Below are positions 19,868 to 30,163 of a DNA stretch of 64,000 nt, one piece after another (within the stretch, counting starts at the first letter, position 1; every line of letters begins with the position of its first letter). Location of the stretch: positions 11,540 through 75,539 of the forward strand of contig JAPLRF010000066.1 in assembly GCA_026399315.1 (NCBI GenBank). Reading direction: 5' to 3'. A program made the position numbers and the translations under genes. Source of the stretch: Gammaproteobacteria bacterium (GTDB taxonomy: Bacteria; Pseudomonadota; Gammaproteobacteria; Coxiellales; Coxiellaceae). The notes under the pieces were generated by a model. That model ran no database searches. It had not been told where the DNA came from and saw only the letters and a program-made list of their open reading frames with translations.

Positions 19868-20747
19868 TGCTGGCGGTGCTGAAATAGTATCTGCTTGGGT
19901 TAAAGCAAATCCACAAAACCATTATTACTTTATTTTGCAGGGTCCTGCAGTTGACATTTTTTCTCGAAAAATAGCTAATATTCATAATTCTTTTGTAGAA
20001 GAATTAACTCAAATTTTATTGAGCGTTGAATTTGTATTAACCGGCACAAGCTGGGGGTCTGATTTAGAACAAATAGCAATTAAAGAAGCGCTGTTAAAAA
20101 ATATTTTCGTTGCAGCTTATTTAGATCATTGGGTTAATTATTTAGAGCGTTTTTTGTTGAATGGTATTGCAATTCTACCTAATGAAATTTGGGTTGGAGA
20201 TGAGGATGCTGAAAATTTAGCAAAAAATATTTTTAAGAAAACCACAATTCGTTATGTTACTAATCAATATTTTATAGAAATAAAGAAAGAATTTAAAAAA
20301 ATATCGGTGCGGCCAAAATCAGAGAAATTAAATATTTTATATCTATGCGAACCTGTTGAAGATACTGCGTTATGGAAAACAGGTGATAAAAATAGCAGAA
20401 ATTATACAGAGTTTTCTGCTTTAGAGTATTTTTTCAATAAAGCATGTAAATATAATTTACCAGAAAATTTAAATTCTATAAAGTTAAGACCCCATCCTTC
20501 TGAATTAGCTGAAAAATATGATACAGTTATTGAAGTTGCAAGAAAACAGTGTGGTTGTGAAATTACTGTGAGTCAAAAAACAACTTTATTGGAAGATTTT
20601 GCGTGGGCTGATTGGGTGGTGGGGGTTTCGAGTATGGCATTGGTTGTAGCGACAATTTTGAAAAAAAAAGTATTTACTTGCATACCTGAGAATGCAGCTG
20701 TGACAATGTTGCCGATATTAGAGATTAAACGATTTGATAAAGTGTAG
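19842..20747 (+). CDS. Uncharacterised protein, possible GT-B-like transferase/hydrolase
   Basis: Long in-frame ORF overlapping upstream stop; LLIVSHDAGGAEIVSAW start and LRPHPSEL...WADWVVGVSSMALVVA resembling GT-B C-domain. Confidence 0.5.
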   Translation: MHLLIVSHDAGGAEIVSAWVKANPQNHYYFILQGPAVDIFSRKIANIHNSFVEELTQILLSVEFVLTGTSWGSDLEQIAIKEALLKNIFVAAYLDHWVNYLERFLLNGIAILPNEIWVGDEDAENLAKNIFKKTTIRYVTNQYFIEIKKEFKKISVRPKSEKLNILYLCEPVEDTALWKTGDKNSRNYTEFSALEYFFNKACKYNLPENLNSIKLRPHPSELAEKYDTVIEVARKQCGCEITVSQKTTLLEDFAWADWVVGVSSMALVVATILKKKVFTCIPENAAVTMLPILEIKRFDKV

Positions 20748-21758
20748 ATGAAACTAATGAAGTATCGAGCAGCGCTAATCGGATGTGGAAATATTGGTTG
20801 TCTTTATGCTAATGATCCTAAGATTAAAGGGATTTATACGCATGCTGGCGCATATGCTAAATGTTCTAAAACAGAACTAGTCTCGGTTTGTGATATTAAT
20901 GAAGAAAAAGCCATTAATTGTTCAAAAAAATGGAATGCTGATTATTACTATTCTGACATTAAAAAAATGTTAAGTGATCAGAAACCTGAAATTGTAAGCA
21001 TTTGTACAGCAGACGCTACGCATGATGAAATTTTGGATTTGGTATTAAATACACCTAAAATTAAAGGTATTATTATTGAAAAGCCATTGGCATTGGATGT
21101 TTGCCGCGCTTCTGAACTGGTTGAAATTGCCCATAAAAAAGAAGTTGTGTTGATCGTAAATTATAATCGACGCTATGCTATTGGGCATCAAAAAATAAAA
21201 GAGTTTATAAAAAATGGAAGCATTGGTCGTGTGCAAAAAATATCAGGTTATTATACTAAAGGCATTTTACATAATGGTACGCATTGGCTTGATTTAGCTA
21301 GATACTTAGTTGGTGAAATTAAAGCGGTACAGGGTTTTAAGATAAAGCAAAACGATGATCAAGATCCGCCAATAGACGCATGGTTACAATTTGAAAATGG
21401 CGTAAGCGGTTTTTTACAAAATTTGGATGCGAATGAATATAGCTTATTTGAAATGGATATTTTGGGAACGCTCCGGCGAATTCGCATTACTGATTCTGGT
21501 CATAACATAGAATTTTTCAACGTAATGGAAAGTGAATATTATACTGGTTATAATACTCTAAAAAAACATGATCAGCGCGATGACAATATAAGTGACACAT
21601 TGCTAAATGTTGTGTATGATTTAGTTAATTCAATTGAAAATAAATTGATTCCAAAATGTTCTGGCGATGATGGATTAGCTGTTTTACGAATTGCTAACGC
21701 ACTTATTCATTCAGCAGAAAATTCAAGTAAAGTTTATTTTAATTCCGATCGTTTTTGA
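20748..21758 (+). CDS. Gfo/Idh/MocA family oxidoreductase
   Basis: AALIGCGNIGCLYAND, IIEKPLALDV, VNYNRRYAIG. Confidence 0.88.
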   Translation: MKLMKYRAALIGCGNIGCLYANDPKIKGIYTHAGAYAKCSKTELVSVCDINEEKAINCSKKWNADYYYSDIKKMLSDQKPEIVSICTADATHDEILDLVLNTPKIKGIIIEKPLALDVCRASELVEIAHKKEVVLIVNYNRRYAIGHQKIKEFIKNGSIGRVQKISGYYTKGILHNGTHWLDLARYLVGEIKAVQGFKIKQNDDQDPPIDAWLQFENGVSGFLQNLDANEYSLFEMDILGTLRRIRITDSGHNIEFFNVMESEYYTGYNTLKKHDQRDDNISDTLLNVVYDLVNSIENKLIPKCSGDDGLAVLRIANALIHSAENSSKVYFNSDRF

Positions 21759-21845
21759 TTGAATGATGATTTATTTTTTAAAAATAAATTTTCTATAGGA
21801 TGTTTTAACCTGATTTCAATTGGAAAAATATATGAATCCAGGTAT

Positions 21846-22898
21846 ATGCTGGTTTTGTGGAATGAAGCAATGAGAGATACAATCTATAAAATAGCTGAGG
21901 ATACGTTTGTAGTTAAATTTTTAGATAAGGCTGAGTTAGACTGGAATTTTGTAATACAAAATGCTACAACCATGCCAATTTACACGTTATCACATAATCG
22001 CTTTCTGGAGCGTTATATGATTGGAGTGACTGAAGAATTTTTTAGCCTTTCGATGGTTTTGTTCCACGATCTAAAACCTGTGGGTGTTTGGCCATTAAGT
22101 ATTAAAAAAACCGATGGTTTTTTTTCCTTATGTTCTAACGCTTGTAATGTAATTGCGCCGCTATTTATAAAAAAATTGCCAGAAAAAATTCAAAAAGAGC
22201 TTGTGCGATATTGTCTTGATTATATTAACAAGGTGTGTAAGAAGTTATTCATTACTGAGTGGAAAAGTGAACACTTTATTTATGAAAAAGGCGTTGATGC
22301 TTGGTATAAGGCTGTGATGCTAAACAGCATATCTTGTCATGTAACTACAGAATTATATGTTGATCTACGCTTACCCTTCGAAGCTATTTGGTCCATGGTA
22401 CGTAAAAGTTTTCGTGCCCTTGTAAATAAAGGAAGTGAATTATGGAAAATTGATATTCTCAAAACAGAAGATAGAGCAACTTTTTCCGAATTTCAACGAT
22501 TACATTTTCTTGTTGCAGGTCGAGTTACTAGGTCCGACGAAAGCTGGGAAGAAAATTACAAGGCTATAGTTAGTGGCGACGCATTTTTGGTTTTTTTGCG
22601 CGATGAGTCAGGTCGAATGATTGGTGGCGGTTTTTTTGAGATAACTGCATATGCTGGATTGTATTCAGTTGCTGCTTATGACCGTGCGCTTTTTGACTTG
22701 CCTTTGGGGCATGTGGTACAGATTGCTGCAATAAAATATATGCAGCAGCTTGGTTTGAGTTTGTATCATATTGGTAGACGATATCATCAATCTGATATTC
22801 CAAAACCAACCGAGAAAGAAATAAGTATATCAATATTTAAAGAAGGATTTGCAACATGTGTTTTTCCTAAAATCCATGTTCAATCATTAATTAATTAA
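21846..22898 (+). CDS. FemAB/GNAT-type acyltransferase-like protein
   Basis: Architecture and IWSMVRKSFRALVNKG..., FLRDESGRMIGGGFFEIT; start uncertain (TTG 21759 possible). Confidence 0.5.
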   Translation: MLVLWNEAMRDTIYKIAEDTFVVKFLDKAELDWNFVIQNATTMPIYTLSHNRFLERYMIGVTEEFFSLSMVLFHDLKPVGVWPLSIKKTDGFFSLCSNACNVIAPLFIKKLPEKIQKELVRYCLDYINKVCKKLFITEWKSEHFIYEKGVDAWYKAVMLNSISCHVTTELYVDLRLPFEAIWSMVRKSFRALVNKGSELWKIDILKTEDRATFSEFQRLHFLVAGRVTRSDESWEENYKAIVSGDAFLVFLRDESGRMIGGGFFEITAYAGLYSVAAYDRALFDLPLGHVVQIAAIKYMQQLGLSLYHIGRRYHQSDIPKPTEKEISISIFKEGFATCVFPKIHVQSLIN

Positions 22899-22952
22899 TA
22901 TTTTCAATATAAATAAATTATTTAGTGGTGTTTTTTATAGAAGGAGCTCCAT

Positions 22953-23591
22953 ATGAAGCTTTTAAATAAAAGTAGATTTTCCTTTTCTGAAAAAATTAAA
23001 AGATTTTTTTGGAACTTCGAAGACCTTTTTTTTGATAAAATGCATGGCATTAGAACGGATGGAGTGATTTTCCCGGAAAACTTGCATATTGAAAATAAAA
23101 ACTCATTAAAGCATTCAAATAGCTATCAGGCAATATGGTGCAGAACCTTAAGAGAATTATTTTTTCAGGTGAGGTTGCTATCTGAATCCCCCTGTACTTT
23201 TGTAGATGTTGGTTGTGGAAAAGGAAAGGCCTGTTTTTATGCTGAAAAAAAGAAATTTTTTAAGAGTGTAGTTGGGTTTGATTTTTCTCAGGATCTTATT
23301 GATATTGCGAATATAAATAATTTGCGATTTAAGAATTCAGAAATTAAGTTTACTTGTGCTGATGCTATCGAGTTTAATCTTCCAAGCACTAAAAACCTTG
23401 TCTTTATTTTTAACTCATTTGATGAAGTAGTGATGACCAGCTTTATTAAAAATAATGTCGAACATTTTCAAAAATATAAATCAATTATTGCATATGCAAA
23501 TGATGTTCACAAAGATGTATTGATCTCACTTGGCTTTGTTATTTTTTATAGAAATGAGATTCGAAAATTGTCGCTATATCAGATAAAGTAA
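22953..23591 (+). CDS. Class I SAM-dependent methyltransferase
   Basis: TFVDVGCGKGKACFYAEK, VGFDFSQDLIDIA. Confidence 0.75.
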   Translation: MKLLNKSRFSFSEKIKRFFWNFEDLFFDKMHGIRTDGVIFPENLHIENKNSLKHSNSYQAIWCRTLRELFFQVRLLSESPCTFVDVGCGKGKACFYAEKKKFFKSVVGFDFSQDLIDIANINNLRFKNSEIKFTCADAIEFNLPSTKNLVFIFNSFDEVVMTSFIKNNVEHFQKYKSIIAYANDVHKDVLISLGFVIFYRNEIRKLSLYQIK

Positions 23592-23629
23592 AATTAACTA
23601 TTGGCTTTAATTTTTTGGATGCTCTAGTG

Positions 23630-25486
23630 ATGAATAAAATTTTAAATATTGAGCAGAGAAGTTTTTTAGCCTTGACGTCGTTAGATGAGTTTTGGGATAA
23701 ATCCAAATCGATTTTGTTTTCGGGAGAATGGTGCAAGACAAATGAGAATAGCGAGAATAGAATCGGATTAAACATAGAGACCTTTACTATCAACTATTCG
23801 AAAGAGGAAACTGATAGAATTTATGAATATATCGGATACGTATATGAAAATTTACTAGAATTGCTTTCTGCTTGGCTGAATTCAGTTCACAAGGTATCAT
23901 ACTCATTAAAATATTGGAGAGCATTGATTGGACCATTTTTGCTGGATTATATTACCCTTTCGTATAATAAGCTCGATTGTTTAACTAAAATTTATGAAAA
24001 ATATTTAAATATTCAAACTATAGGACTAGCTGAATCATCGTACATTATCCCGATCGATTCTTCGCATTTTTTACAAAATCTTTCTGTCGACCATATCTGG
24101 AATTTACAATTATTTACTCAGTTGCTACTAAGCAGATTCCCAGAAAAATATATTTCCTTGAAGGATTCTACATTAATTAATAGTGCTTTAGAAGTTTCTA
24201 AAAAGCTCAATGTTAGTCCTTTAGCTAATTCAAAATTACAAAAATTAAAAAAATTAAAACATGAGATATCTATATTTTTTATAAATATTTTATCTAAAAG
24301 GATTATTCTTCATACGCAATATTCACTATGGATGAATAGAAAAAAATCATACATATTGATTTTTTTATCGACCTTTAAAATTTTTTCAATATATAAACTT
24401 CATGTGCCAAGGAATTTAAAAAATGAAGATATTCAGATCAAATTTTCCATTCGAAATGAAATTGCAAAATTGTCGACTGATGATGATTTTGTAAAAATTT
24501 TGCTGAAAACCTTAAAGATTAACATGCCGTTAATTTTTATTGAGCTATATAATGAGCAAGTCATATATTCTCGCCAAGCATTCCCATACCATAAGCCGCT
24601 GGCCTTTACTGCGAGTGTTAATATGACATCTGATGATACTTTTAAATTTTGGGCTGCCGAGCAAGCAGAGTTTGGCGCAAAAATTATTATTCTTCAGCAT
24701 GGTGGAAGCCAATGGATTCAATCAAGATCTAATCATGAAGTCATAGAGCTTGGTATAAAGGATTATTTTTTATCTTGGGGTTGGCAAGATGGTAAAAATA
24801 TAATCTCAGCTATGTCTGTACCAATTAGTGGTGCGCTTCAGTTTGCACTGAAGAAAAAAATGCAATATCAATCTCGGCAGATTCTATGGGTTGGATCTCA
24901 ACCAGCAAAGCATCCTTTGTACATGGGTATTTATAAAAGTTCTTCTGAATACTATTATGATTGGCAAAAGCGTTTTTATCTGAAATTAATGTATAATGTT
25001 AGCCAAAAAATAACAATGCGATTACATTCGTTAAATTCAGAAGATGATTATCGATTTTATACTGATGAATTTCCTGCGCTTGATGTTGTTTGGAGGAATG
25101 AAAATAAGTCATTTATTGGCCAGCTGACTTCAGCCAAAATATTTGTTGGAGATAATTTAAATACAACACATTGTTATGCGCTAGCATTTAACATTCCCAC
25201 TATTTTATTTATTGATATAAAAGCATGGGGTGGATGTAACGAAGATGCCATGCGTTATTTTTCTGGTCTTGCAAAAGTTGGAATTTTGCATGATAGCCCT
25301 GAGTCTGCTGCAAACATGTTAAATAATATTTATGAAGATCCGTCAGATTGGTGGAATAGAGCTGATGTGCAAAAAGCAAGAAGAGAATTTTGTTCTCAAT
25401 TTGCTTCTGTATCAAATACCTGGTTTAAGGATTATATAAAAATTTTATTGTCCGTTCGTAAGAAGATATTGTTAGAAAATAGTTAA
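23630..25486 (+). CDS. LIC12162-like putative transferase
   Basis: SFLALTSLDEFWDKSKSILFSGEWCK N-terminus, QHGG, VGDNLNTTHCYALAFNIPTILF C-terminal region. Confidence 0.6.
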   Translation: MNKILNIEQRSFLALTSLDEFWDKSKSILFSGEWCKTNENSENRIGLNIETFTINYSKEETDRIYEYIGYVYENLLELLSAWLNSVHKVSYSLKYWRALIGPFLLDYITLSYNKLDCLTKIYEKYLNIQTIGLAESSYIIPIDSSHFLQNLSVDHIWNLQLFTQLLLSRFPEKYISLKDSTLINSALEVSKKLNVSPLANSKLQKLKKLKHEISIFFINILSKRIILHTQYSLWMNRKKSYILIFLSTFKIFSIYKLHVPRNLKNEDIQIKFSIRNEIAKLSTDDDFVKILLKTLKINMPLIFIELYNEQVIYSRQAFPYHKPLAFTASVNMTSDDTFKFWAAEQAEFGAKIIILQHGGSQWIQSRSNHEVIELGIKDYFLSWGWQDGKNIISAMSVPISGALQFALKKKMQYQSRQILWVGSQPAKHPLYMGIYKSSSEYYYDWQKRFYLKLMYNVSQKITMRLHSLNSEDDYRFYTDEFPALDVVWRNENKSFIGQLTSAKIFVGDNLNTTHCYALAFNIPTILFIDIKAWGGCNEDAMRYFSGLAKVGILHDSPESAANMLNNIYEDPSDWWNRADVQKARREFCSQFASVSNTWFKDYIKILLSVRKKILLENS

Positions 25487-25518
25487 TTTTGTATTAAATG
25501 AAGTTTTGGAATATATCC

Positions 25519-26514
25519 TTACTCAGATAAAATAATTTTAGACTCTTTTATTTTCCCTTTGAGGTGTTTTGGCTTATAAATTACATCATAATCCAATTTT
25601 TCTTTGTATAAATTGAGTATATTGTTATCCTTAAAATAGTGAAGAACAGAATTATAAATTAGTTTAAAAGAGGGAGGCCAATGCATGTATATTTCTTCAT
25701 CTGTCATTTGTGATGCTGAATGTGTATTGATTTTATTGTTATATGATTGAGATATTGTTGTGGGATCATCTTTCTTCATCAGTGTGTTTTGTGAAATTGT
25801 ATCAATAAGCAAATTGAAAGAATCTTTGGAGCTTATTAAGTCTTCCATTTTAAATAAGTGTGATTTCGGAAGATTTGACATGAGTTCAAAATCATCTGAG
25901 ATAATTGTGTAGCATTGATGAAAAAAGTGAGTGGCAATGCCTGAGAGAGTAATGAACTGCCCGTCAATTTCAGTAGATGATATGGAGATCGGCGCTCTGT
26001 ATCGCTTATTTTTTATGATTGGGTATAATATTTTTTTTATCAAATGCTTAGTTTTTTTAAAAACCTCAGTATTTTCTTTTGAAGAAAAGGAATAGTTATC
26101 TAGGTGGAAATCCTTAATAATATTATAAATATTGCTTTCATCTGCTGACTCGGAATTAAAAGTTTCATAGTAATTATTTTTGATGTTAAGTGAAAAAAGG
26201 CTGTGTATTCGGTTAACAGGGTTTCTAAGAAGACCAACAAACACCCCGTTTCTTTTTTTCACTTCATTTAGTGCGTCTAGTCCATAAAAACCATGAATGC
26301 TGCCAACCACATTTGCCTTTGGTTTTAATAAAGCTGAGTACTTTGTTAATTCGGTGAAAAATGTATGTGGAGTTTGGTCGATACCAAGACCTGATGACAT
26401 CGGGGGTGCGGATCGAGTGCCATGTAAAGAAAAAATTTCAGGATATTTATTCAGTTGTGTTGCAAGCCATACGGATGCCGAGGCGCCTTTTGATGATATA
26501 TAAAAGTACTTCAT
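25519..26514 (-). CDS. Putative sulfotransferase
   Basis: YISSKGASASVWLATQLNKYPEIFSLHG (5'-PSB-like loop) and VGLLRNPVNRIHSLFSL (3'-PB-like motif). Confidence 0.6.
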   Translation of the reverse strand: MKYFYISSKGASASVWLATQLNKYPEIFSLHGTRSAPPMSSGLGIDQTPHTFFTELTKYSALLKPKANVVGSIHGFYGLDALNEVKKRNGVFVGLLRNPVNRIHSLFSLNIKNNYYETFNSESADESNIYNIIKDFHLDNYSFSSKENTEVFKKTKHLIKKILYPIIKNKRYRAPISISSTEIDGQFITLSGIATHFFHQCYTIISDDFELMSNLPKSHLFKMEDLISSKDSFNLLIDTISQNTLMKKDDPTTISQSYNNKINTHSASQMTDEEIYMHWPPSFKLIYNSVLHYFKDNNILNLYKEKLDYDVIYKPKHLKGKIKESKIILSE

Positions 26515-26671
26515 CTTTATCCCTAAAGAAAAAACAAAAACTAATCGTACAGATGAATTTAGTTTTAATCAAGAAGTAGTATTTTGCAATTTCTTATTCT
26601 GGGGGAGCCGATTTGTATTTTCAGCTCTTTAGTGTATATTTTAATATAAATTTACCTGGAGTTAATTGGAT

Positions 26672-27499
26672 ATGATAGTTAACAGCGAAAAATCACTTCC
26701 CGAACTTTGTCAGTTAATTAAGCGCGCAGGATGTGCCACATTGGCTTATTATCAAAAAAATAACTTAGAAGTAAATACAAAGTTCGATGATTCGCCATTG
26801 ACTCAAGCGGATTTAGCAGCCAATGAAATTATTGTCTCTGGCTTAGCTTCTCTGAGTGATATTCCGATCATTTCAGAAGAAACACGCCAAATACCCTATG
26901 ATGAGCGAAAAAGCTGGAAGCAGTTTTGGCTAGTGGATCCTTTAGATGGCACAAAAGAATTTATTAAAGGATCTGATGAGTTTACGGTGAATATTGCTTT
27001 GATAGAAAATGGAGAACCAATATTGGGTCTTGTGTATGCGCCTGCCTTAGATCAGTTATATTATGGCGCGATGAATTTCGGCGCTTATTATCAATGGGGT
27101 AATGCGGAATATAGAAAAATCCCTTTTACAGAATCATCGAGTCCAGCATCACTGCGTGTTGTTATGTCAGCATCTCATGGAGATGAAAAAACAATGACCT
27201 TTGCAAAAAAGCTGGGAGATACTTTTAATAAGCCAGTTATAGCAGTTTCCAAAGGAAGCTCACTCAAGATTTGCTTATTGGCAACGGGTGAAGCGGATGT
27301 TTATCCACGCTTAGGTCCAACAAGCGAGTGGGATATTGCAGCGGGGCATGCTGTTTTGCGATCTGTCGGTGGGGAATTATGTGATTTTGAAACAGGGTTA
27401 CCGCTCACTTACAATAAAATTTCATTATTAAACGCTAATTTTATTGGCACGAATTCTACCATTGAAAGAAAAAAATTGTGGATTCGGGATTGTGTATGA
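26672..27499 (+). CDS. cysQ: 3'(2'),5'-bisphosphate nucleotidase CysQ
   Basis: ISEE...FWLVDPLDGTKEFIKGSDEFTVNIALIENG, TSEWDIAAGHAVL inositol monophosphatase-family motifs. Confidence 0.88.
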   Translation: MIVNSEKSLPELCQLIKRAGCATLAYYQKNNLEVNTKFDDSPLTQADLAANEIIVSGLASLSDIPIISEETRQIPYDERKSWKQFWLVDPLDGTKEFIKGSDEFTVNIALIENGEPILGLVYAPALDQLYYGAMNFGAYYQWGNAEYRKIPFTESSSPASLRVVMSASHGDEKTMTFAKKLGDTFNKPVIAVSKGSSLKICLLATGEADVYPRLGPTSEWDIAAGHAVLRSVGGELCDFETGLPLTYNKISLLNANFIGTNSTIERKKLWIRDCV

Positions 27500-27513
27500 G
27501 GACAGTTAAATAA

Positions 27514-28335
27514 CTACCAAGCAGACAGTCCGCCATCTGCATATAAGACCTGTCCAGTGACGTAGCGCGAGGCGTCGCTGGCCAGAAATAACATGGGTCC
27601 TGCAATATCAATTTTTTCTGCCATTCTGCCCATTGGGACTCGTGCAGAATATTTTTGATTGAATTCACTATTTTGTCCACTTGAAACACCGCCAGGGCAG
27701 AGAGCGTTCACGCGAATACCTTGATTTCCCCATAAAGTAGCCAAATGTTTTGTTAAACCAATAACGCCTGCTTTAGAAGTAGTATAAACCGCCGGCGTAT
27801 TAATTACCCCGCCCAAATAATCTGAACCTTCGTATATGCGTTGATCGGGTCCGTGCAAACTATACATCGAGGCTGTCTGAATGATGCTACCTTGTTTTTT
27901 TTCAATCATATGTTTTCCAACTGCTTGTGCTACTAAAAACATACCATCTAAATTAACAGACATTATTTCTTGCCAAAGATCTAGGGTGTAATCGGAAAAT
28001 TCTGTAAAAAATGATTGAGGATCTTTAGATTTTGTTGCGGCATTATTTAACAGGATATCTATGCGTGAAAATTTTCGTGTTACTTCATCTATGGTTTTTT
28101 GCACTGATTGGGGGTTGGAAACATCGCAAGATAAAAAAAGAAAATTATTTTCATTATCTGTATACGACAACTCCTGCTTTAATTTTTGTAAAGCATCATC
28201 GTGTAAATCAAGACAGGCAATTTTAGCGCCAGATGCGGAAAGTGCTTTACAAAATTCCGTCCCTAAAATCCCAGCGGCTCCCGTTACAACGGCAACTTTC
28301 CCTTCTAAACGAAAGAGATTTTGATATTTTTCCAT
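27514..28335 (-). CDS. ptmA: SDR oxidoreductase, PtmA-like (legionaminic acid cluster)
   Basis: LEGKVAVVTGAAGILG, LLNNAATKSK, YTTSKAGVIGLTKHLATLWG. Confidence 0.65.
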   Translation of the reverse strand: MEKYQNLFRLEGKVAVVTGAAGILGTEFCKALSASGAKIACLDLHDDALQKLKQELSYTDNENNFLFLSCDVSNPQSVQKTIDEVTRKFSRIDILLNNAATKSKDPQSFFTEFSDYTLDLWQEIMSVNLDGMFLVAQAVGKHMIEKKQGSIIQTASMYSLHGPDQRIYEGSDYLGGVINTPAVYTTSKAGVIGLTKHLATLWGNQGIRVNALCPGGVSSGQNSEFNQKYSARVPMGRMAEKIDIAGPMLFLASDASRYVTGQVLYADGGLSAW

Positions 28336-28355
28336 GTAATTTACATTCCTATGTT

Positions 28356-29063
28356 TTATTTAAGATCGTCCCGGGATTTTGCCAATAGCCTCACAAACTT
28401 CAAATCTAAAGGTGTATCGATATCAACTGATCTTTCTTCTGGCATCACATACAAAAGTGTACGATCAGATAGAACACTTGTATTCTGAAATAATGAATCA
28501 CGTTTCCAAATGTAAATTGAAGCATTCATGTCATAGCAAGAAGGGGTGTCTTGCCTTCTCACGACCGGCGTTTCAGGAATTTTACTGAGATATGCAAAAC
28601 CGTTTTTATCCGCTTCAACTAAGTTAAAATAGGGGGATTTTCGAGCAGGACAAGCGGTAATTAAATTATTCGCTTCTTTATGTTTTAAAAACAAGGCTAA
28701 AGATTCTCGTAAATCCTCTATTGCTCGCAGTGGCGATGTTACGTCTAAATCCACGATAATGTCGAATTGAGAGGATGTGAGCATTTCTATGGCAGAAACA
28801 GCATGTTGAATTGCAGGTAGTTTGGCAGCAGTTGATGACGCAAACTCTGCTGGACGATCAATCAAATAATCTGCCCCCCATTTTTTTGAAATAGACAGGA
28901 TTTTCTTTGAATCACTGCTTACCCCAATAGCGTCAAATAATTTAGATTTTTTTGCTTGTAAAATACTGTGTGCAATTAATGGCTTTCCCAGCAAAGAGAT
29001 TAAATTTTTATTTTTTACGCCTTGAGAGCCGCCTCGTGCGCAAATTGTACAAAGGACTTTCAT
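28356..29063 (-). CDS. legF: Acylneuraminate cytidylyltransferase, PtmB/LegF-like
   Basis: VLCTICARGGSQGVKNKNLISLLGKPLIAHSI, DLDVTSPLR, VDIDTPLDLKF. Confidence 0.82.
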   Translation of the reverse strand: MKVLCTICARGGSQGVKNKNLISLLGKPLIAHSILQAKKSKLFDAIGVSSDSKKILSISKKWGADYLIDRPAEFASSTAAKLPAIQHAVSAIEMLTSSQFDIIVDLDVTSPLRAIEDLRESLALFLKHKEANNLITACPARKSPYFNLVEADKNGFAYLSKIPETPVVRRQDTPSCYDMNASIYIWKRDSLFQNTSVLSDRTLLYVMPEERSVDIDTPLDLKFVRLLAKSRDDLK

Positions 29064-29980
29064 AGTGTAATCCATTTTTTTTCAATAGCTGATTGTTCTA
29101 TTGCTTCTATTAGTTTCAGAACAGAAAGGCCTTGCTGGTACGTGCAGAAAATATCGAGTTTATTTGCAATAATTGATTCATGCTGTGCAATATACGAACT
29201 TTTTATAGCATCATTGACGTGCAGTAATAATTTCCCATTATAAATTAAATCTCCGCCGATAAGATCTAAAAAAATTGAATTTTGATTTTTTGTTTGCATG
29301 GTGACTGTTCGAGTTGGCATTTTATTCAGGTAATCTAACTGGACATTGACGATTGGGCAATATTCACATTGCATTAAAATTGAGTAAGTATCGTCACTGG
29401 TAATATCAAGTGTGCTGTAGTGGCCACCCATGGCTGTTACTTTGATGCATTGACCGCAAAACAATAAAACATAATCTAATTCATGGCTTAAGTCTCGCAG
29501 TACACCGCCTCCTTGTTCTTTCTTTGCGGAATAATAGTCTCTATAGTCTCTGCTTTTACGCCATTCAGGCAAATATGATCCTGCTTGAACTGAAAAAGAA
29601 ATTAATTCATCTTCTTGCAATAAATATTTCACATGTTTAAATAATTCATGAAAGCGGAGATTATAACCAACAATAATATTATTATCTTTTTTATTTGAAG
29701 CGTATTTTGATTTGGAAAACAACGGTTTTTCAACCAAGATAATTCCCTGAAAATCAAGCGCTATGATTTTATCAATCGCTTCGTGATGCAAATGTGTTGG
29801 ATTTGCTAATACGATATACTCAAACTGATCGTTTGTATTTAAAGCTGATTCTATCGAGTTGTAACAAATATAATTGTCAACAGTTTGTTTCGTCACTAAG
29901 GCTACGCTACAATTTAAATCATTTAAAATGGTAGAATGTTTTTTTCCAATTGAGCCAAAACCAACAACCAAACATTTCAT
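29060..29980 (-). CDS. Gfo/Idh/MocA family oxidoreductase
   Basis: CLVVGFGSIGKKHSTIL, LVEKPLFS, VGYNLRFHEL, GGGVLRDLSHELDY. Confidence 0.87.
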   Translation of the reverse strand: MKCLVVGFGSIGKKHSTILNDLNCSVALVTKQTVDNYICYNSIESALNTNDQFEYIVLANPTHLHHEAIDKIIALDFQGIILVEKPLFSKSKYASNKKDNNIIVGYNLRFHELFKHVKYLLQEDELISFSVQAGSYLPEWRKSRDYRDYYSAKKEQGGGVLRDLSHELDYVLLFCGQCIKVTAMGGHYSTLDITSDDTYSILMQCEYCPIVNVQLDYLNKMPTRTVTMQTKNQNSIFLDLIGGDLIYNGKLLLHVNDAIKSSYIAQHESIIANKLDIFCTYQQGLSVLKLIEAIEQSAIEKKWITL

Positions 29981-30163
29981 AGCATGCCCACCTTAGGTTT
30001 TAATGCTACTATGGTAAGTTGACTTTTGCAATTTCTTAGCGCATTTGATTTGAGGTTGAAGAGTCAACCATGTCGATATTGTAAATTAAAATTTAAACTG
30101 AGAGAATACTGGCTATTAAAGCCTATTGATAGGCGCTATGGATAATATCAGGAGTGATGGATT

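Noticed and set aside
26582-30038. Shared 15-mer ttttgcaatttctta at 26582-26596 and 30024-30038, both in divergent intergenic regions
   Set aside because: In 64 kb of AT-rich DNA several 15-mer coincidences are expected by chance; no longer similarity flanks it.
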